DNA of 64,000 bases. Origin: Pictodentalium vernedei (taxonomy: Eukaryota; Mollusca; Scaphopoda; Dentaliida; Dentaliidae). The notes beneath the pieces are model-generated. The model had not been told where the DNA came from. It ran no database searches and worked only from the letters and a program-made list of their open reading frames with translations. Both the position numbers and the translations under genes were made by a program. The stretch lies in the NCBI GenBank assembly GCA_031216915.1, contig JAUFNR010000012.1, positions 930,001-994,000 of the forward strand, read 5' to 3'. Positions 18,653 through 30,373 of the stretch are shown piece by piece (the first letter of the stretch is position 1; each line of letters begins with the position of its first letter).

Positions 18653-20239
18653 ACCTTCCTTTGCGTAAAAGACTCTATTTGGCCAAAAAATGCTGCATTT
18701 CATCACGAGTGCCACTTGAATAAAAAAAATCTCAGGAAAAGAGCCCACTGGACTGTCTCAGCAACTTGAGAATAACACCTCAGCTGACAAAAATTCTTTC
18801 ATGTGCCGAAAGCACGTTTGTCAAAGTACAATAACCGAGACCCATTTTTTCGCATTTCATCCTGGTTTTGCTTGTCTGTTTCAAACAACACGTCTCACTG
18901 TCAGACCATTTTCCGGCGCCATATTGTTGGAGTTGTTTACATGTGCAGATATCAAGTTTACGAGTGATTTTCTGAAAATCTCAAAAAGCGATTGCTACAT
19001 TGCGGCCTCAGATGAGATTTTAACATTTTCCCTGTTGACATGCAACCAATGACATGTTATATCTTTGTCCGGTATTTAGATGTTGAGGTGATAAATCACT
19101 CGTTGACAATCTTGTTTACAACCACTTCGTTCTTCTCGGCGAACAAGAAGGAAGCGAGCCTAATTGCGTTTGATGCGCTTCTAACCGAATATACATAATT
19201 AAATCATGATTGTAGTTTGTGAACTTTAATGATCAAATTAACCATAATGCTACCATGTAAGGGTCATATAAATTGTGTACCAGCTTTAAATTAAATTTTT
19301 TCCCCGAACTGTTTGGTGTCTTTCACTTCCGGCGGCCGATCCTGGTGACGACAACGGGAAGAGTAGGTGATTCCGACAGAGACGTTTCTTGCAAACTCTT
19401 CTGAATTTACTGAAAAACATTGTGACTTGAAGCAATCGGTAAATAATCCAGCACAAAGCACCAAATTTGAGAACTCCCCAGACGATGTGATGATACGATC
19501 ACCTCATATTTACTTCATATCAGTGTTTAATCACTGATGTGTTCTCCTGTCATTCACTGTTGTCACCAAGTTTGTTGGCCACTTCCGGTTACGATATCTG
19601 TCATAGTGCAAAACGTGTAAGTTTATGAGCAGTAAATAGACCAAAATTCAACAAAGTACGGAAAACCTAAACAAAAGTTTGAGGAATAACATGTATATAA
19701 ACTAACAGAAAGTGCTTAATACAAATTTAAGTGACTATAAGTTGATATTCTGTCGCCGATAAATGAATAATTTTTTGTTGGAATCGCGTCATGGGGGCCA
19801 CCATTTTGAGATAAACAAATGACCCCATCGATTCCCATTGTGATTACGCAAACACTTAGACGATGAATACCTTGAAAACAAATAACTAACAATATATTTT
19901 AAACATCATTGTTTATTTTTTATTGGGTCATATTTCAAGGTTTGTGATTTTTATATTTGTATTGATCAATGAAACATAGCCTATTTTCGTGCATGGAAAA
20001 CGTCAACAAATATTCAATAACTCCCAATAACACACGAGCGATGTGATAGATAATTCCATTCCCTACATGGTGAATATATTTATTTCCATTTTGGTTTTCA
20101 ATTTCATGGTGTTATGGCTCATCAAAAGCAACTACCCTGCCACAGTGGGATACATGGCGATTCGACCCCAGGTAGAATCTGCCCCAAAACGATGCTGCCC
20201 TGGAAGATTCGGCCCCACATTTCTAGCTGAAAGGTAGCA
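18653..20239. other. Unassigned region, partly CpG/ETS-rich
   Basis: About 1.6 kb with no recurring repeat and no convincing coding exon. Between 18910 and 19850 there are several CTTCCGG words (near 19327 and 19583), a GGCGCCAT word near 18915 and a CACCATTTTG word near 19800. These resemble a TATA-less promoter region, but no gene was found attached to it. Confidence 0.35.
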
Positions 20240-20600
20240 GTTTACCACAAGCCTACCAGAGTTAAAAATTTGCGCAATCTGGAGATAAGTCCTGCAAATT
20301 TAAGTGTGTAACCCATGTTCGTGTATTTAATCCACGGTCGGGGAGAGGTTCCGTATTGACCAAACACCCTCTGTCAGCATCAATTTCGGGGTTGATGCTG
20401 CCACAGTGTACCATCCTATCGGGTGGGGACGTAAAATTGCTGACCTCTGTGCAGGGAGAGACACACCCTGTGCATGCTAAAGATCTATCTGTGGTAGCCT
20501 AGAGGGGAGCTGAAGAGATTCATCCCACAACCCCCTGAATTCATTGCATAATCATCAACCTGTTGAAGACAGCAATTATATGAAGAAAGAAAGAAAGAAT
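20240..20600 (+). mobile_element. 3' end of a LINE/SINE-type retroposon
   Basis: The stretch GGTGGGGACGTAAAATTGC, then 'gtgcagggagagacacaccctgtgc', resembles a non-LTR retroposon 3' region common in marine animal genomes. It ends in a (GAAA)n-type tail, GAAGAAAGAAAGAAAGAA, at about 20582-20599. No open reading frame survives. The assignment is by resemblance from memory. Confidence 0.45.
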
Positions 20601-20656
20601 GATACTATTTTAGCATTATGTTAAGATGTACGCAGAGATGACGGAAAGGCCCAACT

Positions 20657-20935
20657 GGTTGTTTGAGACATTCTGCTAGGATGAAATGAGCTTTACAAGT
20701 GGATTCCTGGGTTGAGATGCCGAAGGCATCTCCTGAAGGCCTGAGGAGGGGTTGGGTACGGGAGGGGGTGTACCCTCCCATAGATGGGGGGGGGGGGGGG
20801 GGGTCTGCACCCCCCCGGAAAAATATTTCATATTTCAGTTCTCTAGGAGCGATTTCCAAGCATTTTGTTAGCACCTGAGAGCATTTACAGGCACGCCGAT
20901 CAGCCAAAATTCTCCCTCATTGTTCACGTCAACCA

Positions 20936-20970
<35 letters not shown>

Positions 20971-21245
20971 GGGTTGTTTGAGACATTCTGCTAGGATGAA
21001 ATGAGCTTTACAAGTGGATTCCTGGGTTGAGATGCCGAAGGCATCTCCTGAAGGCCTGAGGAGGGGTGGGGTACGGGAGGGGGTGTACCCTCCCATAGAT
21101 GGGGGGGGGGGGGTCTGCACCCCCCCCGGAAAATATTTCATATTTCAGTTCTCTAGGAGCGATTTCCAAGCATTTTGTTAGCACCTGAGAGCATTTACAG
21201 GCACGCCGATCAGCCAAAATTCTCCCTCATTGTTCACGTCAACCA

Positions 21246-21278
<33 letters not shown>

Positions 21279-21287
21279 GGGGGGGCA
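20657..21287. repeat. 315-bp tandem duplication with poly-G borders
   Basis: Two near-identical copies, 20657-20971 and 20972-21287, each running from GGTTGTTTGAGACATTCTGC to a poly-G tract (28 G at 20946-20973; 22 G at 21255-21276), with a second poly-G inside each. The copies have different homopolymer lengths. Proline-rich reading frames here are poly-C shadows. After the second copy comes 'agctacgcccctgg' wording, typical of a dispersed invertebrate repeat. Confidence 0.85.
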
Positions 21288-21339
21288 ACAAACTTTTGGG
21301 GGCTTGTCCCCAGTCCGCCCATAGCTACGCCCCTGGTAG

Positions 21340-22103
21340 AGGTTGTGACAAAAACTAATCATGCATGTTTGCAAGGGGATATCCAGACTGGTACAATATA
21401 AAATACTCAGGGGACATCGCTATATACCACATACCAGCTGATGAAGGAATATCAGGCAGGTGATCTGAAGATACTTCTCTAATACAGGTAATATATATTG
21501 CAATATTAACTGTTACCACACTTGACACATCTCAAAGTATGAAATTTTGAGCAAAGAGTAACTGCATGACATCCATGTGTGGACTTAGTGATTTTGACAG
21601 ACAAAAAAGCTGCCGTCCCGACCCAAAAACATGGAATTTTTTTTTTTCTTTTTTCCAGTTCCCCCCAAAAATGTTGGTTGTAGTTTTAACAGTGCTAGAG
21701 CTTTCCTAAAATACGTACATTGGTTAGTTTTCTGGAAAAAATGCAAAAACTTGTGTTGTCGCTATTTGTTGACATCTTCCACACGTGAACGTATCGTAAA
21801 AAAACGAAGAAAAAGGTTTAAAAACATCATTTAATAAACTGTTTTTGGAAAAACAGTCACTCTCCCCACATGAAAAATTATTTTATAACCTGGTAAGGTA
21901 CCCTTTCTAAAAAATATATCGCTATCTGATGAAAATATTTTCATGCTTTCAGTGAGAACGAAATGTATGGCTGACCGTGTCAGTATTGAAATCCAGTTCA
22001 GAACTATTATTGATAATTCTTCAATATTTAGGGTTTTTTTTTTTACATTTCCTGTTGCCACAATTTATTGACAACTTAAGCAAGAACACTTCTGAAATTT
22101 GAC
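21340..22103. other. Unassigned region upstream of the Mutator-like gene
   Basis: AT-rich, with a poly-T tract near 21633. No feature was recognised. It would hold the promoter of the gene that starts at about 22104, but no TATA box or initiator could be singled out. Confidence 0.3.
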
Positions 22104-22203
22104 ATGGGCATCCACAAAAAAAAGAGAAACAAATTCAATATTGCTGGTGGCAAACACAGCAGGATTGTGAAAAGACAGAAGAAATGTTTAAAAATTGTTA
22201 TAA

Positions 22204-22547
22204 AAAAAACATATATTACAAGATTGGAACCCGTGCACAAAATATTCTGTTAAAAAAAACAATGAAAATCTAAAATTGCTATTTCAAAAACATCAAGCAG
22301 ATACACCTGGATATAGACTTATTAATCTCGAACAGCTTGAAACCCATATGTGTGACATTACAAGACATGTTGTTGTATGTACAAAAGTACAAAAGCTTAT
22401 CAAGAGTGGTCAAAATCACATAAAAATTATCAGTGAAAAAAAAAACTATGGCTTGGCATCAGTTTTACATGTCCAGTGTCAGGGGTGTTTCAAACAATTT
22501 TCGTTGCCAACAAGTTTTCGAATAAAAACCTCAGACAACCAGAGCAG
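22204..22547 (+). pseudogene. Exon 1 of Mutator-like/YqaJ gene (N-terminal part)
   Basis: Open in the downstream frame from 22204. It holds GYRLINLEQLETHM and YGLASVLHVQCQGC, the segment that in relatives precedes the transposase domain and carries a C-x-x-C pair. The exon ends AGCAG|GTACAC; joining to 26099 restores an SRHDVNVRAV reading. A likely start codon, ATG at 22104 (MGIHKKKRNKF, basic N-terminus), lies in a different frame. The shift falls somewhere in the A-runs between about 22202 and 22257. Confidence 0.65.
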
Positions 22548-23758
22548 GTACACTCACCTACATGCAGAAAATACCTGTATTAATAAGACCACAGTTAATT
22601 AATCATTCTTTTAGTGGTACATTGTATTCTCCGCATTTAACAAACACATTTTGTTAATTATTTGTCGAAATACCTTTCCAGTTTCTCCGCAGTGATCACA
22701 TTTATTGTGATTCATGAACTGTACGTTTTTTTTGAGCCTGCACATTTAATGTGCATCAGCACTATTAATCTTTTCAGTGTAAATTGTCCAGCACTCTTTA
22801 TTTGGCACCTAATAGAACATCATATAAAGAGTTCGGAGGGAGTCAACACTCAAAATTTAAAATTTATCTTCGTACTGTCTTCCTGGACCAATAAGGTACA
22901 TGTAGATGTAGTACATCTAACTTATGGATGTGGGAAGGAGGTAGTATACATCTTACATGAAAGATAAACTTTGATAAATGCAATACCTTGCGGAAATATT
23001 TATCAGAAAATGTATTGCATATAAAGGTTTATTCTTATCAGTGAATATGGATAGTTTGTCCAATATGTTTATGAGGATAAGAAGACTAGAAGGAAAATAA
23101 TTAATAATTCTCTCATTTCTCATTTGTGTGAAAGAATAGAAACGCTAAAAGTAAGATTAATTAACTGTGGCCTAACTACTCAGCTCCACATTTTTCATAC
23201 CAAAGAAATGGCACTTTAACGTCATGCTTACATGTAAATGTGATGGCAGCATCATTAATGTTGAAGATAATTTTGAGCATCATCTTTATTTTGGCCTAAG
23301 GCTTTACCTAGTGCCCTGTGATTAAAGAAATCGCGATTCTCGATTCAGGGTTCGAAATCGGATCAAATAATTTTTGTTTCCAACAATCAAAAAAATGAGA
23401 TTTATTTCTCACCTTCCACGCTGTCATTTTCTGACGAAACTAGCATAAAACAACTAATCAAACCAGTCCACTATATCGGAGACAGACATATCAGTATATA
23501 TGTGATAATACTCAATAGAACTGTACACAGTACACATGTGCAGGGGCAACGGAAGCACCAAAAAGTGAGGGGGCCCACAATGTTTTCTTCTGGGTAACCT
23601 ATGGGTTGTAGGACAGAAAATAAGGTTTTAGGGGCTCAATGGGGGAGGAGGCGGCGGATTGGAGTGATACTTTGTCATCGCGTATGTCATGCATATAGGT
23701 AACAAAATTAAATGCAGCTCCGGAAAGTGGACACATCCACACATGCCGGCCTGTTTTA

Positions 23759-23871
23759 CATAGTCCAAACTTGAACCCAAATTCTGTCATATAATTCTTG
23801 GGTTTGGTACATCCTTTGGAAGTACCAAACCCCAAAATTATATTACTGAATTTGGATCCAAGTTTGGACTA
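23759..23871. repeat. Foldback repeat ('tagtccaaacttg' family)
   Basis: TAGTCCAAACTTGAACCCAA at the left pairs with the complement ending CAAGTTTGGACTA; the arms are ~50 bp with mismatches. GTTTTAC occurs on both sides, suggesting a target duplication of about 7-9 bp. A half copy lies at about 24262-24345. Probably a small MITE. Confidence 0.65.
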
Positions 23872-24614
23872 GTTTTACTATCTATTACTATAGTCTGTAC
23901 CTATTATGACTACTTGTGCACTCGCGATATCTCAGTATGTAACGATACTGTAAGTATTATGTTGCTAATTTTGTTAGAACTATTACTATCTCCCACAGTC
24001 AATTTGGCCACAGGGGTTGTGTACGTATGTCAGAATCATGGTACCCATAAATGGTAAAGCCCCTCCCCCCGGCTTTACCATCCCTGCACATGTGCATGTC
24101 CTACCATTCAACTTCTTATATCATGCTTATTACAAGCAGACATTCGGTATGTGGCGGATGTATAATTATCAGGCACCTTGTCCGTCTTTTGTTAATACTG
24201 TGCAATCCCTGGTAGTGATGTCAATTGAGTAAAGTTCACCGAGAATACATATGGGATGACCTGGTCCAAACTTGAACCCAAAGTCCATAATATATTTTTC
24301 TGGTTTGGTACGTCCTTTCAGGCATACCAAACAAAACAATTATAATACAGTCATCGGGTCGATTAGTTTTAGACAAGGTATGACCCCCTGCTGTCCCGCA
24401 TGTAGCCCGCAATTGAGCCGGAAATTTGTGTTTTAGTGTCATTGTTACCTTGGAGCATTCGCTCGAATCAAACCGAAAAATAATCGATTCACGATTCGAC
24501 TGTCTGCATCGGATCGAGAATCAAATAGATGTGAAAAATGTTCAAATTGCAAAATCCAAACTTAAACATTCACCCACCTTGGATCGAAAATGACACATGC
24601 CCAAAAATTATTGA

Positions 24615-24690
24615 ATAACTAAAAAGTTTATGACCCCCTCGTTGGGATGAGCTCATTCCAATGAGGGGTCACAAGCTATGTTTTGAGACA
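24615..24690. repeat. 'tgacccctcattgg' foldback, copy 1
   Basis: TATGACCCCCTCGTTGGGAT pairs with ATTCCAATGAGGGGTCACA around an AGCTC centre. Copies 2 and 3 are at 27895-27962 and 29715-29795. All three lie in introns of the Mutator-like gene. Confidence 0.75.
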
Positions 24691-26098
24691 AAATGACAAT
24701 TTTTTAGTTACTCAAGAATTCAACAAAGATTTTTCCATCCAGTGTAATGCCCCTTGCTTGATTATTTTGAATTTTGAGCTCCTTTATTCTCCAAGATGCA
24801 TTTTGAAGGACTTAGATGGTTTTGATGTGAAAAAAGTGCCCCCTATGACCTTCCTTCCCCACCCCAGGGGGGGGAGGGGTGCGGATAATTTCAGGGCGAA
24901 AAATTTAAAAAATTACCTTAACCAATTTACCGTTCCCGTGATTTCGGTTTGGCTAACCGATCGTTCGGTTTCGCAAAAATTCTTGGCTAACCATTTTGCA
25001 ACTTTTTGTCACCAGTTAAAATCTATGAAAATAGTGTTTCAAATATAATTTTGTTCGGGTGTTACGCTTCCTGGGAGTGTAGGCGTGGGTCACGAGGGGG
25101 GTAATAAACCGATTTAATTTGTAACGATGAAATTATAAAAATATACTTTCCGTTTCGAAGCCGATAGGTATTGCTCGATTTCAGTGAAATCGAGTGCCCC
25201 TGAAGCAGATGACAAAATGGGTGTAGTGACTGTACTCGTTTGAAAGTTAAACACGGACAAGTCAGAATAAGAGTAGTTATCTCCCTTACATGTATTCTAC
25301 TCTTTTTTTACAATTCATTTCCAAGAAACTGCATTTCAATTTTCATCGAAAGGTAAAATTTACGTTCCGTTTACAGTACATGTAAACACTTCCAAGAACA
25401 TTTTGCAAGTCAGAAAGGGACATAGGTGCATTGCTTAACCGATCAACCGTTCGTGTGTTTTACATTTTGCGTAACCGACACGCGAACGGTACAAGTGTTC
25501 GTGTGAAATTTTTCGCCCTGTAATTTGGTTGAAATTTTAATGTTGGCTCGAGAATGCATTCCGACAGTTTTATATTGATATGATGCAGAACAATGGCCCC
25601 CTCTGACCTCCTCCCACACATCAACACACCCATGGGGGTGTGTGGGGGGGGGGGGGGGGGGTAATCAATTATGTGGAATTGTTTTTTGCTTCAAAATGCA
25701 TTTTGAGGGATTTCGTTGATTTTGAGCTACAAAAATCTCCCTATAACCACCAACAAATGTTTAGCCTTGTCATTGCTGCACGTTTAGTGTGGGTCATCAA
25801 AAAACTAGGCCCAGTATTGGTGCTGCAATAACTTGAGTGTCCATTTATGTAAAGATCCGTATTTTCATGCGGACCGTCCATACTGTATCAATGATTTGAA
25901 TTGTAATTGCAGTCCAAAGGTCAAGGTAACTGTTTTGCTCCCCTCATCCTTTTGCTCCCTCCATCCCCCCACACACACACACAAACACACACAAATCATG
26001 GAGTTCTGCCATCTCTACACTAGTGAATTAAATATAACAATTCAGTTGTTTTTGGAATGACAAATTACTTAAAGAAAATCATTTTTTCTGCCCACAAG

Positions 26099-27453
26099 GC
26101 ATGATGTCAATGTTAGAGCAGTTTAGGGCAGTATGTCTACAGGATCTGGCGCTTCGTCCCTAAATGAGGTTTTAGCAATGATTGGTGTTCCAGGAATTGA
26201 TCAGACATCCTTCACAGCTATTGAACATGAGATAGGAAAGTTGTGGAAGACACTCTCATCAGATGACATGAAGGCAGCAGGAGATGAAGAAAGACAATTA
26301 GCCATTGCCAGAAATGACTTCCATGATGGGGTACCATCAATTACTGTGATTGCTGATGGAGGGTGGTCCAAGCGATCACACAAGCACATGTATAATGCTC
26401 TAGGTGGTGTTGGTGTCATCATCGGACAGGCCACTGGTAAATTACTTCATGTTGGTGTCCGCAATAAAAGTTGTTATATTTGTAAGGTAGCAGAGACACA
26501 GAAGAAAGAGCCACAAGATCACGAATGCTTCAAAAACTGGACTGAAAGCAGTCAAGGTATGGAGGCTGACATTATTGTTGATGGTTTTCAACAAGCTGAA
26601 AAGGTACATGGGCTCCGATACATGCGTTTGATTGCCGACGGAGACAGCTCAGTGTATGCACGCATCCAAGAAGAAGTTCCAGTTTGGGGTTCTCATGTTG
26701 TCAAAGCTGAATGTGCTAACCATGCCTGCAAGTGTCTACGAAGTAGCTTGGAAAAGTTAGTTGCCGAAAAGCCACACCTAAAAGGAAAAAATAAGCTTAC
26801 AAAAGCACAGAGAGTGAGATTGTCAACTGCTGTCAGATGTGCCATCAGAATGAGATCAACTGAACCCAACCACAAACTTGCAGTGAAGAAACTGGAGAGA
26901 GACATCAGAAACTCTGTTCACCATGTATTTGGGAAGCACGATTTTTGCAGCAGTGATTTCTGTAAGAAGACTGACACCAAGACATCTCAGCTGATTGATA
27001 AACATGTACCAGTATCTGACAGTGACACATTGGAGCATCCATTTCTGGCACCCATCACAGATGGCATTGTTACAGAGTCAAATGGTGGTAACAAGGGACT
27101 CATTGAAATTAAAAAATGTTTTACTCCGGGAGAAGAGCACATTCCAACAAGCAGCCAAGAAAAGCCAATTTTGTCTCACAAGCCAGGGGAAATCATTGAA
27201 ACTGAAAAAAACCCACAAATTCCATTACCAGTGCCAGGGTCAACTTCATATTTTCGGATACAAATGGTTAGATTTCGTTGTGAGGCGAACAAATCCCTAT
27301 CAGCTGCATGTAGAAAGGATTTTTCCGGACAGTAAATTGTGGCATCAGGAAATGCTTCCTAAATTGAAAGCATTTTACTTTAGTGCACTTTTGCCTGAAC
27401 TTGCAAGTCCGAGGTATGGGAAGCATCCTGGTATTCGGGAACCAGGGATTTGG
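26099..27453 (+). pseudogene. Exon 2 of Mutator-like/YqaJ gene (transposase-like and nuclease-like domains)
   Basis: Acceptor CCCACAAG|G, donor TTTGG|GTAAAT. From 26133 it reads MSTGSGASSLNEVLAMIGVP, then ITVIADGGWSKRSH, RLIADGDSSVYARI, VKAECANHACKCLRS and HVFGKHDFCSSDFC, a Mutator-like transposase-type series with acidic and Cys/His clusters. After a short linker comes the nuclease part: EHPFLAPITDGIV, GLIEIK, then in the other frame AAKKSQFCL, QGQLHIFGYKWLDFVV and MLPKLKAFYF. The TAG at 26124-26126 precedes MSTGSG by two codons. The A6 run at 27111-27116 is where the frame changes. The exon length (1355 nt) is one base out of phase with the flanking splice phases, which supports a single-base indel. 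Confidence 0.75.
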
Positions 27454-28433
27454 GTAAATATAACATTAACACAGCGAGACGCTTCGTACAAATTGCTGTA
27501 TATTCATTATTAAACATGTTTTTCAGGAACTCTTGCTTGAATGTCTGTGAATATAAGGTTTGTGTTGACTTTTAGGAGCTGTAAATCAAAACTCGTTCAA
27601 TTAAAAAAAACAGAATGCATTTTACCAATGTGATCATCAATCTTGTAATTTTGAAAGAATTTTGGTTGAGAAAGCTCTATGTAAAGAGATGATTATCACT
27701 CAACACCTGTGAAGAAGAGTTCCCATCACATTCCAATTGCAGGAATGATTCGAGTTCACATGCACACACCAAACTAATAGTGTGGGCAGAATTCTTGAAC
27801 TCTTCACCTAACATAATGTTCAAAACAAGCCAGCACTATTCACAAACATCACTATTCATACATGTTTTTTAATTTCTATTCTCATTTTTGGTTGCATAAT
27901 GCATAGCTTATGACCCCTCATTGGAAGGAGCTGTTTCACTGTGGGGTCATAAACTATGCTGTTGAAGAAAATTGAAAAAGATTTAGTTGGAGACAGATTT
28001 CCTTGTAATGGTCATCTCCTGGGTGCATTTACTGATACATGTAATTCACTTTTCACATATTGTCATTGGAAATCAATACTTGTTGTCCCCACTTCAATGT
28101 CAGTGGTGCCCAATGGAAGTGGGACTCTGCTTCTTTATGGCATTACACAAGTTATTTGTATCAGTCAGACAGGACCCACAGACTAACTTCTTGAATGATG
28201 TTTATCTTCGGTGGGCTACATGTATATTATGTATAGACGATTAACTAAACTTGACTTGATACTTGTGTTGTGGTCAAGTTGTAGTCATACATGTACATGT
28301 AAATGTACGAAGGGAACTTGAACAGAAATAAGAAATTACCCTCAGTAAATAAACAAATAATGCAGCCTATTGTCAAAACAACTTTATTTTGTGGGCAATG
28401 ATTGTAATTTTTAAATTTCATTTCTATTTTCAG
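27454..28433 (+). other. Intron 2
   Basis: GTAAAT to TTTTCAG. It holds the second 'tgacccctcattgg' foldback (27895-27962) and, at about 28205-28270, a diverged piece of the short retroposon found at 41002-41235 (shared CGATT, ACTAAACTTGACTT wording). Confidence 0.6.
27895..27962. repeat. 'tgacccctcattgg' foldback, copy 2
   Basis: CATAGCTTATGACCCCTCAT pairs with GTGGGGTCATAAACTATG. The ~110 bp upstream (CCTAACATAATG... TTTGGTTGCATAATG) also resemble the sequence upstream of copy 3, so the repeat unit is longer than the hairpin. Confidence 0.7.
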
Positions 28434-28608
28434 TATAAATCAGCTGTGAAGAAAGCATCTTACACTAAAGTCAAAAGCCCTCAACCTGGGTGTAGTACGT
28501 GGACGCCTGTGTCTGCCTCACAGTCATCAGTGTGCAGTGTGAGGAGAAGAAAACAGCTTTTTGTGGGCAGGAGGATCAGTCATTGCTGGATTGTGGAAGA
28601 GGATACAG
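28434..28608 (+). pseudogene. Exon 3 of Mutator-like/YqaJ gene
   Basis: Acceptor TTTTCAG|TATAAA, donor GATACAG|GTAAGT (strong consensus). Reads YKSAVKKASYTKVK, then a serine-rich linker with CSTWTPVSAS, then RKQLFVGRRISHCW. It is 175 nt long, and its phase joins exon 4 without loss (EDTG|KTEW). Confidence 0.75.
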
Positions 28609-28978
28609 GTAAGTTCAGTGTACTTTTATGTTCTTTACTCTCATGTGCCAAATAATAGTGATGGCTTGCATTTTCATCCAATATTAAGAATAGTGATAGC
28701 GTTTTCACTCTATGTCTCATTACCAAATAAAAGTGCTGGTTGGGATTTTTCTCCAGAATTAATAATAGTGCCAACACTAGTATTTGGCACCTTAGAGTAC
28801 TGTACAATCCCAAGGCTGAATGACGCTGAATTGTGCTACATGTAGCTCCAAAATATCTACTTTCATCTGGCTAGATGATGAAAGGGCAAATATTGGGACA
28901 CTGGGTTGTCTTTCACTAATGTATATTAAAACAACATGCTTTAAAAGAAAGCTGTTTTGTAACCTTTTAAACAGGTGC

Positions 28979-29228
28979 TTAACCAGTAGAGTGCTGATTT
29001 ATTTGTTGCAGTAAAAAAAAATTCACAAATTTTTGTTTTGTAACAATTTATGGGAGAGTGCCTAAAGGCACACTCCCATAAATTGTTACAAGGCAGACAC
29101 TCATAGAGTAAATAATTTTACTTTGAAATTAATGTGAAAAACATCCACAGAAGATGAAGCATCTAAGCTGAGATACCTGCAGTTCTGAATAAAGCCCAAA
29201 TATGGGCCTCCAGCACTCAACCAGTTAA
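28979..29228. mobile_element. 250-bp MITE with central palindrome, copy 2
   Basis: Ends TTAACCAGTAGAGTGCT (28979-28995) and its near-complement at 29212-29228. The central hairpin TTTATGGGAGAGTGCC... GGCACACTCCCATAAA lies at about 29045-29087. It aligns along its whole length with 897-1146 and is the same size. Confidence 0.8.
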
Positions 29229-29714
29229 TATGAATATGATATGTTGCACATGCATAGATTTGGACAAGAATCCATTTGACGGAGAAATTTTGCTGAATTG
29301 CTGCCAAGTCCAGGGCTACTTTCTTCAGTTGTTTCCCTCGCAAATTGGCAATACCTTACAGTGGTATAATATATGCAGTAATCATCATTGCAAATTATTA
29401 ATTTCATTTCCTCACTTACAAACCATTGTTTTAAACCACTCATTATCCAAGGTCATTTAGTTCATTCCAATGACATGGCATACATGTACATGTACATCTC
29501 AGATATGATCTAGAAAGGGAAATCCAAAATATTTGATTGTTAGGAAATATCATTACTACTTTGTCAACATATTGCTTTTGGTAAAGGATTAATGACACAT
29601 GTATGGCAAAACATTTCCATCACACTAATCATCTACCTAACACAATGTCAAAACTGGTCAACAATATTCGCAAAAATTGCTCTTCAAATTTTATTATGTT
29701 TTCAATTTGTTCTC

Positions 29715-29795
29715 CAAAAGCATAATGGCTGATCCATCATTGAAATGAGCTCATTGAGCTTATTCCTATGAGAGGCTATAAGCTATGTTTTTTTG
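29715..29795. repeat. 'tgacccctcattgg' foldback, copy 3 (diverged)
   Basis: CATAATGGCTGATCCATCAT pairs imperfectly with ATGAGAGGCTATAAGCTATG around a TGAGCTCA centre. It shares its upstream ~100 bp with copy 2. Confidence 0.6.
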
Positions 29796-30373
29796 ACAGA
29801 TTATTTGAAAATTTCATTTTTTCTACATTTCTTTTACACATTTCGTTTTCTGTCGAAATTGGGTAAGGTGTTAACCACTATTCCCCCACATCACCCCTCC
29901 CCCCCCCCCCCCCCCCCAACCTGCCATCATGGAGTTCTGTTTATTGTTGTAAGCCGGTCCTGTGTTCCTGTTAGAACAAGATCCTTTAAGTATAAGCACC
30001 ACTTGTGGTGGGAATCACCATGGAAAGACAGTGTAAGTGTCTATGATGGGCTCAACTTTACTGTGTGGACTTAAGGTTTACAGCTGTATTTTCCACAAAG
30101 TATGAAAAGGGAGGTGAAACACTCATTTATCCAATAACCTTTCTTCGTCTATTTATGATTTTTATCAAATTTATGTCAGGTGACATTTTTACAACAATAC
30201 TGTTGACATTACATTTCTAAACCTCCAAGCCCTGTTTACATGTAGTAAATTTCATCTGCAGTGTACTTGTCATGTTAAAACATATTTTTTGTCTTTTCTT
30301 AATTGTAAAAATACACAATTTGATAATGTCAAAACACTGTTGCCTCTTCTCTATGTTTCTGTTCTTATCTCAG

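Larger units (their letters stand above)
22548..26098 (+). other. Intron 1, with several repeats
   Basis: 3.55 kb from GTACAC to CCCACAAG. It contains a hairpin repeat at 23759-23871 with a partial second copy at about 24262-24345, a foldback at about 24615-24690, a poly-G run (18 G) at 25644-25661 and a (CA)n stretch near 25971-25993. Nothing else was recognised. Confidence 0.6.
28609..30373 (+). other. Intron 3, with MITE and foldback insertions
   Basis: GTAAGT to TCTCAG. Contains the second copy of the 250-bp MITE (28979-29228), the third 'tgacccctcattgg' foldback (29715-29795) and a 19-C run (29899-29917). Confidence 0.7.

Noticed and set aside
18801-19052. 83-residue plus-strand frame
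   Set aside because: No domain, no splice context and composition like translated non-coding DNA.
20605-21217. Proline-rich minus-strand frames (PPPPPP)
   Set aside because: They are translations of poly-G tracts in the duplicated 315-bp unit.
28205-28270. A full second SINE copy in intron 2
   Set aside because: Only ~60 bp resemble the 41002-41235 retroposon; no tail or target duplication, so recorded only as a fragment.
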